Positions 32,189 through 43,667 of a DNA stretch of 64,000 nucleotides are shown here, piece after piece. The number at the start of each line of letters is the position of its first letter. The first letter of the stretch is position 1. The notes below the pieces were generated by a model. It did not search any database, was not told the origin of the DNA, and saw nothing but the letters and a program-made list of their open reading frames with translations. The DNA comes from Pollenia angustigena (lineage: Eukaryota > Arthropoda > Insecta > Diptera > Polleniidae). The DNA lies in assembly GCA_930367215.1 (NCBI GenBank), contig OV884059.1:60297393-60361392 (forward strand), given 5' to 3'. Both the position numbers and the translations under genes were made by a program.

Positions 32189-34817
32189 GTGCTTCCAATC
32201 ATACAAGGAAAATATAAATTTTCCTCAAAACTAATTATTTAGATATCTTACTATTATCTGAAACACATTTTACTTCTAAAACACATTTTAACATAAGAGG
32301 ATATGATATCTTTCAAGCAAATCATCCTGATGACAAAGCACATTGCCCCAGCATGTATTAATCAAGTCAAATTTAAAATATGAATCTTTACAACCTATAA
32401 GCAAACCGTCAATTCAAGCGTGTGGTGTGAAAATTAAATGCAATAACGTTGAAATACCTAAATATGCCATTTACTGTCCTCCAAGGCATAGTCTAAATCT
32501 TCAAAACTACGAAGTTTTCTTTAAAAGTCTCGGTTCCAAATTTATTGTAGGCGGAGATTTCAATGCCAAACACCCATGGTGGGGTTCCAGAATTGCGAAT
32601 CCAAAAGGTAAAGAACTTAATAAATGCATATTAAAATACGGGTTTAAAACTATGTCTACAGGAAGGCCCACATATTGGCCTTCAGATCCAAATAAAATTC
32701 CAGACTTACTAGACTTATTTGTTTACTTGGGTATATCTGACAATTTACTCGATATAATCGACTCTGATGATCTTAATTCGGATCATACACCCATAATTTT
32801 AAGTTATAGCACAATCTTACCAACTGTTTCTAAATGTAATAAAATAATTTCATCTAAAACCAATATAAGCTATTTTCAATATTTGATGGATCAGAATTTA
32901 GAACTAAACACATATATTAAATCTGCTGAGGAATTGGATTTGGCTGTAGAAAAATTTACTAAACTCATACATGATGCTGCAGATTTATCTACTCCTCCTA
33001 TGCAACCACAAAACGGCCACTCAGTTATTTTATCAACAGAAATAAGAGAACTTTTAAGAGAAAGACGAAGATTACGAAGAATATGGCATTTAAGCAGAAA
33101 TCCGAGGGACAAAACCAATTTTAATCGAGCTTCAAATGCACTTAAGAAAAGAATAGCTGAATTTAGAAATTATAAAATATCAAATTTTTTAAAAAATTTA
33201 AATACTTCGAAAGATTCCGATTACAGTTTATGGAAAGTCACTAAGTACTTAAAACGGCCAGTTAAAAGAAAAGTACTGATTTTGACTCATGATGGCAGAT
33301 GGTGCAGAAACAACAAAAGTAAAGCTGACGCATTCTCCCAACATTTAAAGAATGAATGTAAAATATTTAATTTTTTAGAATCTCTATACCAAATGGATCT
33401 TCCAATAAAAACATTTTCTCCGAGAGAAGTATGGAGTGTAATCTCCAAGCTTAATAACAAAAAGTCCCCAGGACATGATAAAATCGATTCATCAGTAGCT
33501 AAATCGTTATCCAAGAAGAGCATTATATTTTTATCAATCTTATATAATTCGATTTTAAGGTTATCGTACTTTCCACCTGAATGGAAATGTGCTGAAATAA
33601 TAATGATACAGAAACCTAACAAACCCGAAAATTCAATTTCCTCATATAGACCCATAAGTTTGCTAACAACTTTTTCAAAGATATTTGAAAAATTATTTGC
33701 ATCTAGATTACTACCGATTTTAGAAACACAAAAAATTATACCTGATCATCAATTTGGCTTTCGTCAAAAACATGGAACACCGGAGCAATGTCATCGAATT
33801 ATCAAAGTTATAACGGATTCATTTGAAAGAAAAATGTATTGTTCAGCGGTATTTTTAGATATAAAGCAAGCATTTGATAGAGTATGGCACGAAGGCCTGT
33901 TATATAAACTTAAACATATTTTACCAGCTCCATTTTATTCCATATTGAAATCCTATTTAAATGAGCGAACGTTTTATGTAAAGGTCGACGATGAAAAGTC
34001 AATCACACATCAAATATACTCAGGCGTACCCCAGGGCAGTGTTTAAGGACCCATATTATATACTATTTATACTTCAGATATGCCAACAACTGATAATAGT
34101 ACTCTAGCAACGTACGCAGATGATACTGCTATAATATCAACAAACAAATCACCAGTTGAAGCGTCATCTATAGTTCAACGTGAATTAAATGTTTTACAAC
34201 AATGGTTCAAGAAATGGAAAATTGAAACAAATACAGAAAAGTCAAATCATGTCACATTTACTTTGCGAAGAGATGTGTGTCCCCCATTGTATTTAAATGG
34301 CATACAAGTACCTAACACAAATTGTGTCAAATATCTAGGAATGTATCTTGACAAACGACTTACATGGAAAGACCATATTAAAGCTAAAAAGGAACATCTA
34401 AATATCAAAACTAAAAAAATGTATTGGTTACTAGGACGAAAGTCTCAACTTAGCCTTGAAAACAAAGTCAAGTTGTACAAAGATATTTTAAAACCGGTGT
34501 GGACCTATGGTATAGAGTTGTGGGGACCGGCCAGCCACTCAAACGTGGAGATATTGCAAAGATATCTATCAAAAACGTTAAGACGAATAGTAGATGCTCC
34601 ATGGTTTATGACTAACAAACAAATTCATAGAGATCTTCAGATACCTTTTGTTTTGAATGAAATAAATAAATTTAGCACACGATACATTAACCGACTCAGT
34701 AATCATTGTAATATATTAGCAATTTCCTTTTTAGATGAAACAGATGATGTTAGAAGACTGAATAGGTTACACGTATTACTGAACAACCTAAACAAAAGCG
34801 GGAAGCGTTTTTTTTAA
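32189..34817 (+). pseudogene. Jockey LINE ORF2, left palindrome arm
   Basis: Endonuclease-RT of a second Jockey-type LINE, cut off at its 5' end by the palindrome boundary. Endonuclease motifs: VGGDFNAKHPWWGSR, SDHTPIIL. RT motifs: YRPISLLTTFSKIFEKLFAS, HQFGFRQKHGTPEQ, DIKQAFDRVWHEG, GVPQGSV, then a TAA nonsense (a TTA Leu codon in the family) at about 34,045, followed by TYADDTAIIS. The same stop occurs in the right arm, so it predates the duplication. Private defects: a ~12-bp inversion with frame loss at 32,342-32,354 and a 36-bp deletion near 33,352. The last residues (LNNLNKSGKRFF) come from a MITE at 34,779. Confidence 0.9.
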
Positions 34818-34999
34818 ACATGAAAATTTTATTTAAATACAATTTCAATACAACAAACCGACATAGCGATCTGTCAAATAAGATTTATCAGCCGGGTGGT
34901 TTCTATTTCGCATTCTAACGGTTTGTTTCGTATAAATTGTATGCAAATGAGAAGTTTTGACATACAAAAAACGCTTCCGCTCTTATTTAGGTAGCTCAG
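34779..34999. mobile_element. Harbinger-type MITE at the end of LINE ORF2 (left arm)
   Basis: Ends CTGAACAACCTAAAC (left) and CTGAGCTACCTAAAT (right, reverse complement), TTA on both sides (34,776-34,778; 35,000-35,002), 221 bp. It lies within the last codons of the LINE ORF2 and supplies a new stop; the original stop was probably the TAA at 35,021. A longer relative with the same ends lies at 51,138-52,378. Confidence 0.85.
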
Positions 35000-35201
35000 T
35001 TAGACCTCCAATATAGAAAATAAAAATTTTGTATATAAAATGTATAATATTAAAAGCTTATTATTTTAAAATAGTATGTATGTAAATAGTTTATTAAGCT
35101 AATTGAAGTTTAATAACATATGTAATGTTTTCCTTTAATTGATCAAATTTACTAAATATTGTAAAATAGATTGTAAATAAAAACTACTGAAAAAAAAAAA
35201 A

Positions 35202-35770
35202 TTTGTGTCTTTATAATATTACTTTTTTTTACATAAACAAATTTTTTTTCTATATCATTCGGTAATTTGTTTTATTTTTTATTCTAATTCTCTTGTTTGA
35301 CATTACATGGGTAAAAAAATGACAACTCTCTCTAATGAACCTACCTGGCACTTATTATACAATGCATACAATCAAACTTATTTTGTGTCAAAAAAAAAAA
35401 AAAAATTAAAATCAATATGAAAAAGTTTTAAACATTTTGGACTTAAAAAAATAAAAGGCAAAAAGATAGGCAGATTATTGAAAAACTGAATCAATCTTTG
35501 GAGTAAGTAAAGTTTTTTTTGGATCTTTCGTTTATTTTAGTTTTCAAATACTAGTCGATAATTGTGTCAAGATTCCCTTTTGTGCAGATGTTAAAACATT
35601 ATTGTGCATCCAGTTCTCAGTATGAATAATTATGCTATAATTGCTTATAGTGTTTGTGATGCTGTTTTTAATATATATTTCAATAAAAATGAGCCAAATA
35701 AATAATTTAAATGCATTTCTTTCTTTCAAAAGGCAATAAGCTAGTTCTTAACAAAATATTTTATTAATAT
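35202..35770. other. Non-coding between LINE tail and solo LTR
   Basis: The LINE ends in A12 at 35,190-35,201. The next ~570 bp are AT-rich with no recognised gene; the small open frame at 35,544-35,729 is mirrored in the other arm simply because the whole arm is. Confidence 0.4.
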
Positions 35771-36444
35771 TGTTACGAAAGTAACTTTAGTTAAGAATTA
35801 TTTGTAATTATTGGTTAAGAATTAGATTAATTAATGTGTTTCTTGTATTGATTAGTTATTAAGTATTTGCTAGTTATTTTATTAGTTAAAATTGTTATTG
35901 TATAAGTTATGCACACTTCTAGTGAAAAAAATCAATGTACAGATGTAATGTTAAAATTGTTGTGCATAATTGTACTTCAACCCCACTGTAAACTAGAATG
36001 TTCGTTATTAAGTTATTTCAATTTATGACAACGCCTAAAAGTATGCCTTAGTTTATGATGCCTAATAACTCAATTAATTCAGCCATATAATAGCTGAATA
36101 AGTTTTATAACCGAAATAGCCGTTATTAGGCGAACTTTATAGAGCCATCTAGACTTTAGAACTCGAACGTTCTATGGTCATTTGCCCGAGTATAAATAGG
36201 ATCGCAAGAGATGGCATGATTCATTCTAAGTTCTAACTTTGTCATTAACGAATCACGCTGAGAAATTTATAGTTGGTTGTAAATAAGAGCTATAATTACG
36301 GTTGTTAAAGTAACTAAGTACTAAATAAAGTTGTGTAAATTGTAAACAGTAGCAAAAGTTTATTTGAATTGCAATAAGAGAACTCGAAACGGTTTATTAT
36401 AAAGGAAATAAACCAAAACGTTATTGAAAGGCAGTAACGTAACA
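35771..36444 (+). mobile_element. Solo LTR (TGTTACG...CGTAACA), left arm
   Basis: A 674-bp LTR bounded by TGTTAC and GTAACA and flanked by the 4-bp duplication ATAT (35,767-35,770; 36,445-36,448), as expected for Ty3/gypsy-type elements. It has a TATA box (TATAAATA, 36,191) about 30 bp before a likely start, and AATAAA near 36,324. No internal region remains, so it is a solo LTR formed by LTR-LTR recombination. It points toward the palindrome axis. Confidence 0.85.
36191..36198 (+). promoter_or_regulatory. LTR TATA box
   Basis: GAGTATAAATAGG in the LTR, with GCATGATTCATTC about 25-35 bp downstream as a possible initiator. The mirrored box is at 42,493-42,500 on the minus strand. Confidence 0.55.
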
Positions 36445-36535
36445 ATATGACAAACTCGTAATTAAAATTTGTATATAATTGTTAACCATCAACAATTTGA
36501 ATTAACAAAAGCATTTTTTAAATTTACAAATTTGG

Positions 36536-36960
36536 TTGTTGGTGCCTTTTCAATTAAAAAATGAATTGTATTTTTTCTGTGTACCTCAAAGTGTAATCAA
36601 GTCATCTACAGATACAAAACTGTTAAAACCACAACTAGCTGATGAGCTGAATTTATTTGATAAAAGACATAAACACCTACTAAGATCTAAACTTGAGCCT
36701 GATCTATCAGATAACGTTGTAGATGCTTTAATAAACTGTGATGAAGATATCTAACCAAACCTAAGAAAAATATTTCAAATTTTCGTTTCAATGCTCGTCA
36801 ATAAAGCTACGAGCGGGAGGTCATTTCCTACCCTTCGTTGAATGAAATCATGACTCGGATCAACAATGACAGAAGATAGACTGTACTGTCTAAATTTGCC
36901 TCACAAGGAAATCATAAATTGCTTATTTAAAAGGATTAATCTAGATTGAACTGATCTTAT
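36536..36960 (+). pseudogene. hAT-B transposase C-terminus, left arm
   Basis: C-terminal remnant of the same hAT lineage as 17,176-18,053. LADELNLFDKRHKHLLRSKL leads, past a stop at 36,752, into NLRKIFQIFVSML, SGRSFPTLR and STMTEDRLYCLNLPHK. The element's likely end, CAGGCGCGGATCCAGC in reverse, is at 37,898-37,913, with a Tc1/mariner-type MITE (36,997-37,811) inserted between. The empty-site comparison with 17,940-17,990 supports that MITE boundary. Confidence 0.78.
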
Positions 36961-36996
36961 ATTTTATTTAACCTTTTTGTTGAGTTGTTTTAATTA

Positions 36997-37811
36997 GGGT
37001 AATGACTTTTTTTGGACAAAATTTCTTCATCCCACCACGCGATGGGCCATTTAGTATTGATAATGAAAATAATTTTTTTAGGCCAAAAAAGTTTCCGCAC
37101 CAAATGCAATTTCTAAAGCTATTCAAAACAAAATTTTTTTTTTAATTTCCATACACATTATATATGGTACATTTATTGTTTATATATGCTATATATTTTC
37201 GCCCCCATATTCATAAATGATTATAAAATTTAATAAACGTTTTTTAAGGAAAATTTTCATAGAAAATTTGGTTTTTAAGCCTTTATTAAATTTAAAATAT
37301 TTTTATGAATACAGGCATAAATACATAAAATAAGCAACTGTATAACAAAAATGTAAAGCTATTTTTTTGGGTTTAATGAAATAAATTTTAAGTTTAAAGT
37401 GCGAGTTGATTTATATTATGTTCCGCGCATATATTACTACGCTGCTGAAAGCTATCACTGTTTCATATATCCGCCAAACAACTCATCTATCACAACATCT
37501 ATCATTTGCATTAAAATTTAGTTTATTAAAAAAACCGCGAAATAGAATCCCGATTTTTTTGCGCTCTTCCGTACAAATTTCATGGTTATATTCATGAAAT
37601 TATTAGAAAATACTCAAAATTTTGATATCAAATGTTAATTTTGTATAGGAAGGAGAAAAATTGAAATTCAAAACTTTTTCGCGTTTGGTGCGGAAACTTT
37701 CTTCACGGTCGCGAAAAAGTAATACATAATTTCTTAATATTTTTTCACGGTCTATACGGACTATACGATGAAGAATTTGATATTCGCAAAAATTGCAAGA
37801 AGTACTCACCC
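36997..37811. mobile_element. MITE with GGGTRA..ACTT ends, TA duplication
   Basis: GGGTAATGACTT (left) and GGGTGAGTACTT (right, reverse complement), flanked by TA. The hAT-B copy at 17,940 continues across this point without the insertion. The interior repeats GTTTCCGCACCAAA-type words at about 37,090 and, inverted, 37,680. A small hairpin (arms around TTTATGAATA) lies at about 37,210-37,320. 815 bp, no protein recognised. Confidence 0.65.
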
Positions 37812-38068
37812 TAATACACATATTGTTTTTAATAAACTGTTAAATTTTTTTTTTTTTACTTTTTTGTATCATACCAAATTCCCCCCCTAAGGCTCAAGCT
37901 GGATCCGCGCCTGCATTGCATATAAGTATATTCTAATGCGGCGTAATGAAATATTATACTTTGTTCTTATACAAAACATTTGACGTTTGGAAGTCAGCCA
38001 TGTTTATAATTTTTGCTTTCACACGTTGGTTTTTGGTTTCATCTGACATAACCTAAAATCGTTCATAA

Positions 38069-38211
38069 CATAGTGTCTTCACCTGACAATTTTTTGTCAT
38101 GCCAAACATCAAAGTCTATATAAAAAAAACTCGAAAATTTTTGCCAGCGTTTTTTTAATATGAAGTTTGACGTTTGGTATGACAAAAAATTGTCAGGTGA
38201 AGACGCTATGT
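38069..38211. mobile_element. 143-bp hairpin MITE, left arm
   Basis: ACATAG-GTCTTCACCTGACA and onward for about 45 bases is mirrored on the other side (…TGTCAGGTGAAGACGCTATGT), with a ~50-bp loop. Nearly perfect stem. No duplication assigned. Confidence 0.7.
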
Positions 38212-38378
38212 AACAGCAAATTATTTACATATCTATACACATTTTTATTCACTTTTAATTTTAATTCAGTTAATAAAAAATTATGTTTTTTTAAAGAATA
38301 AGTTTAAATAAATAAATAATAATTAATATATCCCGCCACAAACAAATGAATTGCAAAACTGCTGATGTCAGATGTTTT

Positions 38379-39934
38379 ATTTTTTATTTTTTTTTATTTT
38401 AATACCTATCACAACAAGATATAAATCTTATAATTTACAGTGATAGTAAGTTACATGGCAATTTAACATATAAGAATTGAATTAAAAAATTAAGTTATAC
38501 AATAAAAACAATTAATAATTAAATGGATATAGATATATTTAAGCTATATTAAAGATTTTTAGAATACTTTAATAATTCCTTCTTAAAGGCCAAAGTGTTG
38601 CTTTGTGTTTGAAAACGTGATGGTAATTTGTTCCAGAGACTAATTGTGTAGTTAAAAAATTGTCTCGAAGAGATAAGATATCTATATTTTTGAGAAATCA
38701 AATTTTTACCGCGTGGAGATTTGGCAAAAATTATTCTCTTAATTAAATATTCGGGCTCCTGTATATATATTATTTTATGCATCATGAGGAGGCTTTTAAA
38801 TTTTAGTAGATTTTTAAAGCTCATGTCATAAAGCTGAAAGGAGTACGACGAAATACTATCAGTTAAATACATATCTAGCTATATTATTATAGGTTACCTC
38901 AAGTCTATGAAAATCGGAGGTGTCGCAATTGGCAAATATTTCACATCCATATAGTAAAACCGGTATTAGATAAGTTTTAGCTAGTAACAATCTTATATTA
39001 AATGGAGTGAAAGATTGAATAGCCCATAAGTTCCTAGCATTCCGTGCACTTTTCCTGCAATAATACAGATATGGTTTGACCAAGAAAGTTCAGAATTAAA
39101 CGTAATTCCTAAATTTGGTGACGATGGCACAAAGTCGATTTTATCATTGTTGATATATAATGAAGCATTGTTATTAAGTGTTTTCTTATTATTTTTGGAT
39201 ATGAAAATGCATTTAGATTTCCATGGATTTATGCACAAACCATTCATGCACGCCCAGTGATGAACTCTATTAAGATCATGGTTTATGAGATTAATACAAG
39301 AACTTACACTGTCTATTTTGGTACTTAAGTACAATTGTACATCGTCAGCATACATTTGTATTCCACAATGGGTTAATACATCTGGCAGATCATTTATATA
39401 CAACGAAAACAGAAGGGGACCCAAAACAGAACCCTGCGGAACCCCTCTGTTAACTTCAAGGCAATTAGACATTAAGCCATTCAAGAAAACGGTTTGCTTC
39501 CGATTAAGGAGATACGAAAAAATCAGTTTACTGGCTGTAGGGGAAAAATTGAAGAACTTTTGGAGCTTAGATAACGGAATCTCATGTTCAACTGTGTCAA
39601 AAGCTTTACTATGATCTAGGAGTACAAGAAAAGAGACCATGTCATTGTCCAGTTTAGACCTAAGTTCTTCCACCACGTCAATGAGAACAGTAATACAGCT
39701 CATTCCCTGTCTAAAACCAGATTGATAATCAGTTAATAGCTTTTGTTTACTCAGATATTCACAAATTTGACTTTTCATAATATTTTCCAAAGCTTTAGAC
39801 AGGAACGGAAGTATTGCAATGGGTCTGAAATCATTGTTATTCTTGGAAATTGGAATAATTTTGGCTTTTTTCCACGCATCAGGAAAAACTGACTTGGTTA
39901 ATATTGAATTAAACAAATATGTCAAGAACGGCAG
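38379..39934 (-). mobile_element. CR1-like LINE, copy 2 (5'-truncated), only in left arm
   Basis: A 1,556-bp 3' fragment of the LINE seen at 4,411-7,710, with the same A/T tail. It is flanked by GTTTT at 38,374-38,378 and 39,935-39,939; the right arm has the uninterrupted site (CTAGCAAAACATCTG), so the insertion came after the palindrome formed. It encodes the RT from YLFNSILTKS onward, including LLDHSKAFDTV, GVPQGSVLGPLLF and YADDVQLYLS. It carries the same two frame breaks as copy 1 (about 39,065 and 38,868) and differs at only a handful of residues. Confidence 0.93.
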
Positions 39935-39963
39935 GTTTTGCTAGATTAACATAATAAGAACAC

Positions 39964-40065
39964 GCATGTCATAACGTCCAGTGTCATAGTGTCCATGGAC
40001 ACTGTGACACTTTTAAAAGTGACATAATGTCTGTGGGCACTATGACACTGGACGTTATGACATGC
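39964..40065. repeat. Imperfect hairpin at the palindrome axis
   Basis: GCATGTCATAACGTCCAGTG (39,964) is mirrored at 40,046-40,065. The inner 23-base halves around the axis pair with about seven mismatches, clearly worse than the arms outside. The same 30-base word occurs at 31,391-31,420, and CAGTGCCCACAGACATTA from the axis recurs at 32,166-32,183, next to the left outer boundary. Confidence 0.85.
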
Positions 40066-40256
40066 GTGTTCTTATTATGTTAATCTAGCAAAACATCTGA
40101 CATCAGCAGTTTTGCAATTCATTTGTTTGTGGCGGGATATATTAATTATTATTTATTTATTTAAACTTATTCTTTAAAAAAACATAATTTTTTATTAACT
40201 GAATTAAAATTAATAGTGAATAAAAATGTGTATAGATATGTAAATAATTTGCTGTT

Positions 40257-40399
40257 ACATAGCGTCTTCACCTGACAATTTTTTGTCATACCAAACGTCA
40301 AACTTCATATTAAAAAAACGCTGGCAAAAATTTTCGAGTTTTTTTTATATAGACTTTGATGTTTGGCATGACAAAAAATTGTCAGGTGAAGACACTATG
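40257..40399. mobile_element. 143-bp hairpin MITE, right arm
   Basis: Mirror copy of 38,069-38,211, created by the inverted duplication rather than by a separate insertion. Confidence 0.7.
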
Positions 40400-40656
40400 T
40401 TATGAACGATTTTAGGTTATGTCAGATGAAACCAAAAACCAACGTGTGAAAGCAAAAATTATAAACATGGCTGACTTCCAAACGTCAAATGTTTTGTATA
40501 AGAACAAAGTATAATATTTCATTACGCCGCATTAGAATATACTTATATGCAATGCAGGCGCGGATCCAGCTTGAGCCTTAGGGGGGGAATTTGGTATGAT
40601 ACAAAAAAGTAAAAAAAAAAAATTTTAACAGTTTATTAAAAACAATATGTGTATTA

Positions 40657-41471
40657 GGGTGAGTACTTCTTGCAATTTTTGCGAATATCAAATTCTTCAT
40701 CGTATAGTCCGTATAGACCGTGAAAAAATATTAAGAAATTATGTATTACTTTTTCGCGACCGTGAAGAAAGTTTCCGCACCAAACGCGAAAAAGTTTTGA
40801 ATTTCAATTTTTCTCCTTCCTATACAAAATTAACATTTGATATCAAAATTTTGAGTATTTTCTAATAATTTCATGAATATAACCATGAAATTTGTACGGA
40901 AGAGCGCAAAAAAATCGGGATTCTATTTCGCGGTTTTTTTAATAAACTAAATTTTAATGCAAATGATAGATGTTGTGATAGATGAGTTGTTTGGCGGATA
41001 TATGAAACAGTGATAGCTTTCAGCAGCGTAGTAATATATGCGCGGAACATAATATAAATCAACTCGCACTTTAAACTTAAAATTTATTTCATTAAACCCA
41101 AAAAAATAGCTTTACATTTTTGTTATACAGTTGCTTATTTTATGTATTTATGCCTGTATTCATAAAAATATTTTAAATTTAATAAAGGCTTAAAAACCAA
41201 ATTTTCTATGAAAATTTTCCTTAAAAAACGTTTATTAAATTTTATAATCATTTATGAATATGGGGGCGAAAATATATAGCATATATAAACAATAAATGTA
41301 CCATATATAATGTGTATGGAAATTAAAAAAAAAATTTTGTTTTGAATAGCTTTAGAAATTGCATTTGGTGCGGAAACTTTTTTGGCCTAAAAAAATTATT
41401 TTCATTATCAATACTAAATGGCCCATCGCGTGGTGGGATGAAGAAATTTTGTCCAAAAAAAGTCATTACCC
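40657..41471. mobile_element. GGGTRA-end MITE, right arm
   Basis: Mirror copy of 36,997-37,811. The small open frames inside (for example 40,647-40,865) are identical to those of the left arm and are not supported as genes. Confidence 0.6.
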
Positions 41472-41507
41472 TAATTAAAACAACTCAACAAAAAGGTTAA
41501 ATAAAAT

Positions 41508-41932
41508 ATAAGATCAGTTCAATCTAGATTAATCCTTTTAAATAAGCAATTTATGATTTCCTTGTGAGGCAAATTTAGACAGTACAGTCTATCTTCTGTC
41601 ATTGTTGATCCGAGTCATGATTTCATTCAACGAAGGGTAGGAAATGACCTCCCGCTCGTAGCTTTATTGACGAGCATTGAAACGAAAATTTGAAATATTT
41701 TTCTTAGGTTTGGTTAGATATCTTCATCACAGTTTATTAAAGCATCTACAACGTTATCTGATAGATCAGGCTCAAGTTTAGATCTTAGTAGGTGTTTATG
41801 TCTTTTATCAAATAAATTCAGCTCATCAGCTAGTTGTGGTTTTAACAGTTTTGTATCTGTAGATGACTTGATTACACTTTGAGGTACACAGAAAAAATAC
41901 AATTCATTTTTTAATTGAAAAGGCACCAACAA
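41508..41932 (-). pseudogene. hAT-B transposase C-terminus, right arm
   Basis: Mirror copy of 36,536-36,960, identical over the readable peptide, with the same internal stop. The hAT-type end CAGGCGCGGATCCAGC is at 40,555. Confidence 0.78.
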
Positions 41933-42023
41933 CCAAATTTGTAAATTTAAAAAATGCTTTTGTTAATTCAAATTGTTGATGGTTAACAATTATATACAAA
42001 TTTTAATTACGAGTTTGTCATAT

Positions 42024-42920
42024 TGTTACGTTACTGCCTTTCAATAACGTTTTGGTTTATTTCCTTTATAATAAACCGTTTCGAGTTCTCTTATTGCAAT
42101 TCAAATAAACTTTTGCTACTGTTTACAATTTACACAACTTTATTTAGTACTTAGTTACTTTAACAACCGTAATTATGGGGGGTGTGCTGGAAATCGCAAA
42201 CGCAAAACGCAAGAATTTGGAGGCTGTTTATAATACACTTTTAATCAAATTTTTATAATTTTTGTTATCAAATTCTGTTTAATAGAAAAATGTTTGTATA
42301 ATATTTGTCATAAAATTCTTTTATTACAGAAATCTTACTAAAAAACGACTTTTAAAATTCTTGCGTTTTGCGTTTGCGATTTCCAGCACACCCCTGTATA
42401 GCTCTTATTTACAACCAACTATAAATTTCTCAGCGTGATTCGTTAATGACAAAGTTAGAACTTAGAATGAATCATGCCATCTCTTGCGATCCTATTTATA
42501 CTCGGGCAAATGACCATAGAACGTTCGAGTTCTAAAGTCTAGATGGCTCTATAAAGTTCGCCTAATAACGGCTATTTCGGTTATAAAACTTATTCAGCTA
42601 TTATATGGCTGAATTAATTGAGTTATTAGGCATCATAAACTAAGGCATACTTTTAGGCGTTGTCATAAATTGAAATAACTTAATAACGAACATTCTAGTT
42701 TACAGTGGGGTTGAAGTACAATTATGCACAACAATTTTAACATTACATCTGTACATTGATTTTTTTCACTAGAAGTGTGCATAACTTATACAATAACAAT
42801 TTTAACTAATAAAATAACTAGCAAATACTTAATAACTAATCAATACAAGAAACACATTAATTAATCTAATTCTTAACCAATAATTACAAATAATTCTTAA
42901 CTAAAGTTACTTTCGTAACA
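42024..42920 (-). mobile_element. Solo LTR, right arm, split by MITE
   Basis: Mirror of the left-arm LTR with the same ATAT flanks (42,020-42,023; 42,921-42,924). It is 897 bp instead of 674 because of a 220-bp MITE plus its 3-bp duplication at 42,174-42,399. Confidence 0.85.
42177..42396. mobile_element. 220-bp MITE private to the right arm
   Basis: Ends GGGGTGTGCTGGAAATCGCA and, on the right in reverse complement, the same word. The inverted repeat continues for about 40 bases through AACGCAAGAATTT. It is flanked by TAT on each side, while the left arm has a single TAT at the same place, giving an exact empty site. The superfamily is not clear: the CAGGGG start is hAT-like, but the duplication is 3 bp. 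Confidence 0.88.
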
Positions 42921-43667
42921 ATATTAATAAAATATTTTGTTAAGAACTAGCTTATTGCCTTTTGAAAGAAAGAAATGCATTTAAATTATTTATTTGGCTC
43001 ATTTTTATTGAAATATATATTAAAAACAGCATCACAAACACTATAAGCAATTATAGCATAATTATTCATACTGAGAACTGGATGCACAATAATGTTTTAA
43101 CATCTGCACAAAAGGGAATCTTGACACAATTATCGACTAGTATTTGAAAACTAAAATAAACGAAAGATCCAAAAAAAACTTTACTTACTCCAAAGATTGA
43201 TTCAGTTTTTCAATAATCTGCCTATCTTTTTGCCTTTTATTTTTTTAAGTCCAAAATGTTTAAAACTTTTTCATATTGATTTTAATTTTTTTTTTTTTTT
43301 TGACACAAAATAAGTTTGATTGTATGCATTGTATAATAAGTGCCAGGTAGGTTCATTAGAGAGAGTTGTCATTTTTTTACCCATGTAATGTCAAACAAGA
43401 GAATTAGAATAAAAAATAAAACAAATTACCGAATGATATAGAAAAAAAATTTGTTTATGTAAAAAAAAGTAATATTATAAAGACACAAATTTTTTTTTTT
43501 TCAGTAGTTTTTATTTACAATCTATTTTACAATATTTAGTAAATTTGATCAATTAAAGGAAAACATTACATATGTTATTAAACTTCAATTAGCTTAATAA
43601 ACTATTTACATACATACTATTTTAAAATAATAAGCTTTTAATATTATACATTTTATATACAAAATTT

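Noticed and set aside
37603..40865. Identical 72-codon frames (MCIRVSTSCNFCEYQ...) as a duplicated gene
   Set aside because: Identity is explained by the palindrome, and the frame lies in a MITE without known protein similarity.
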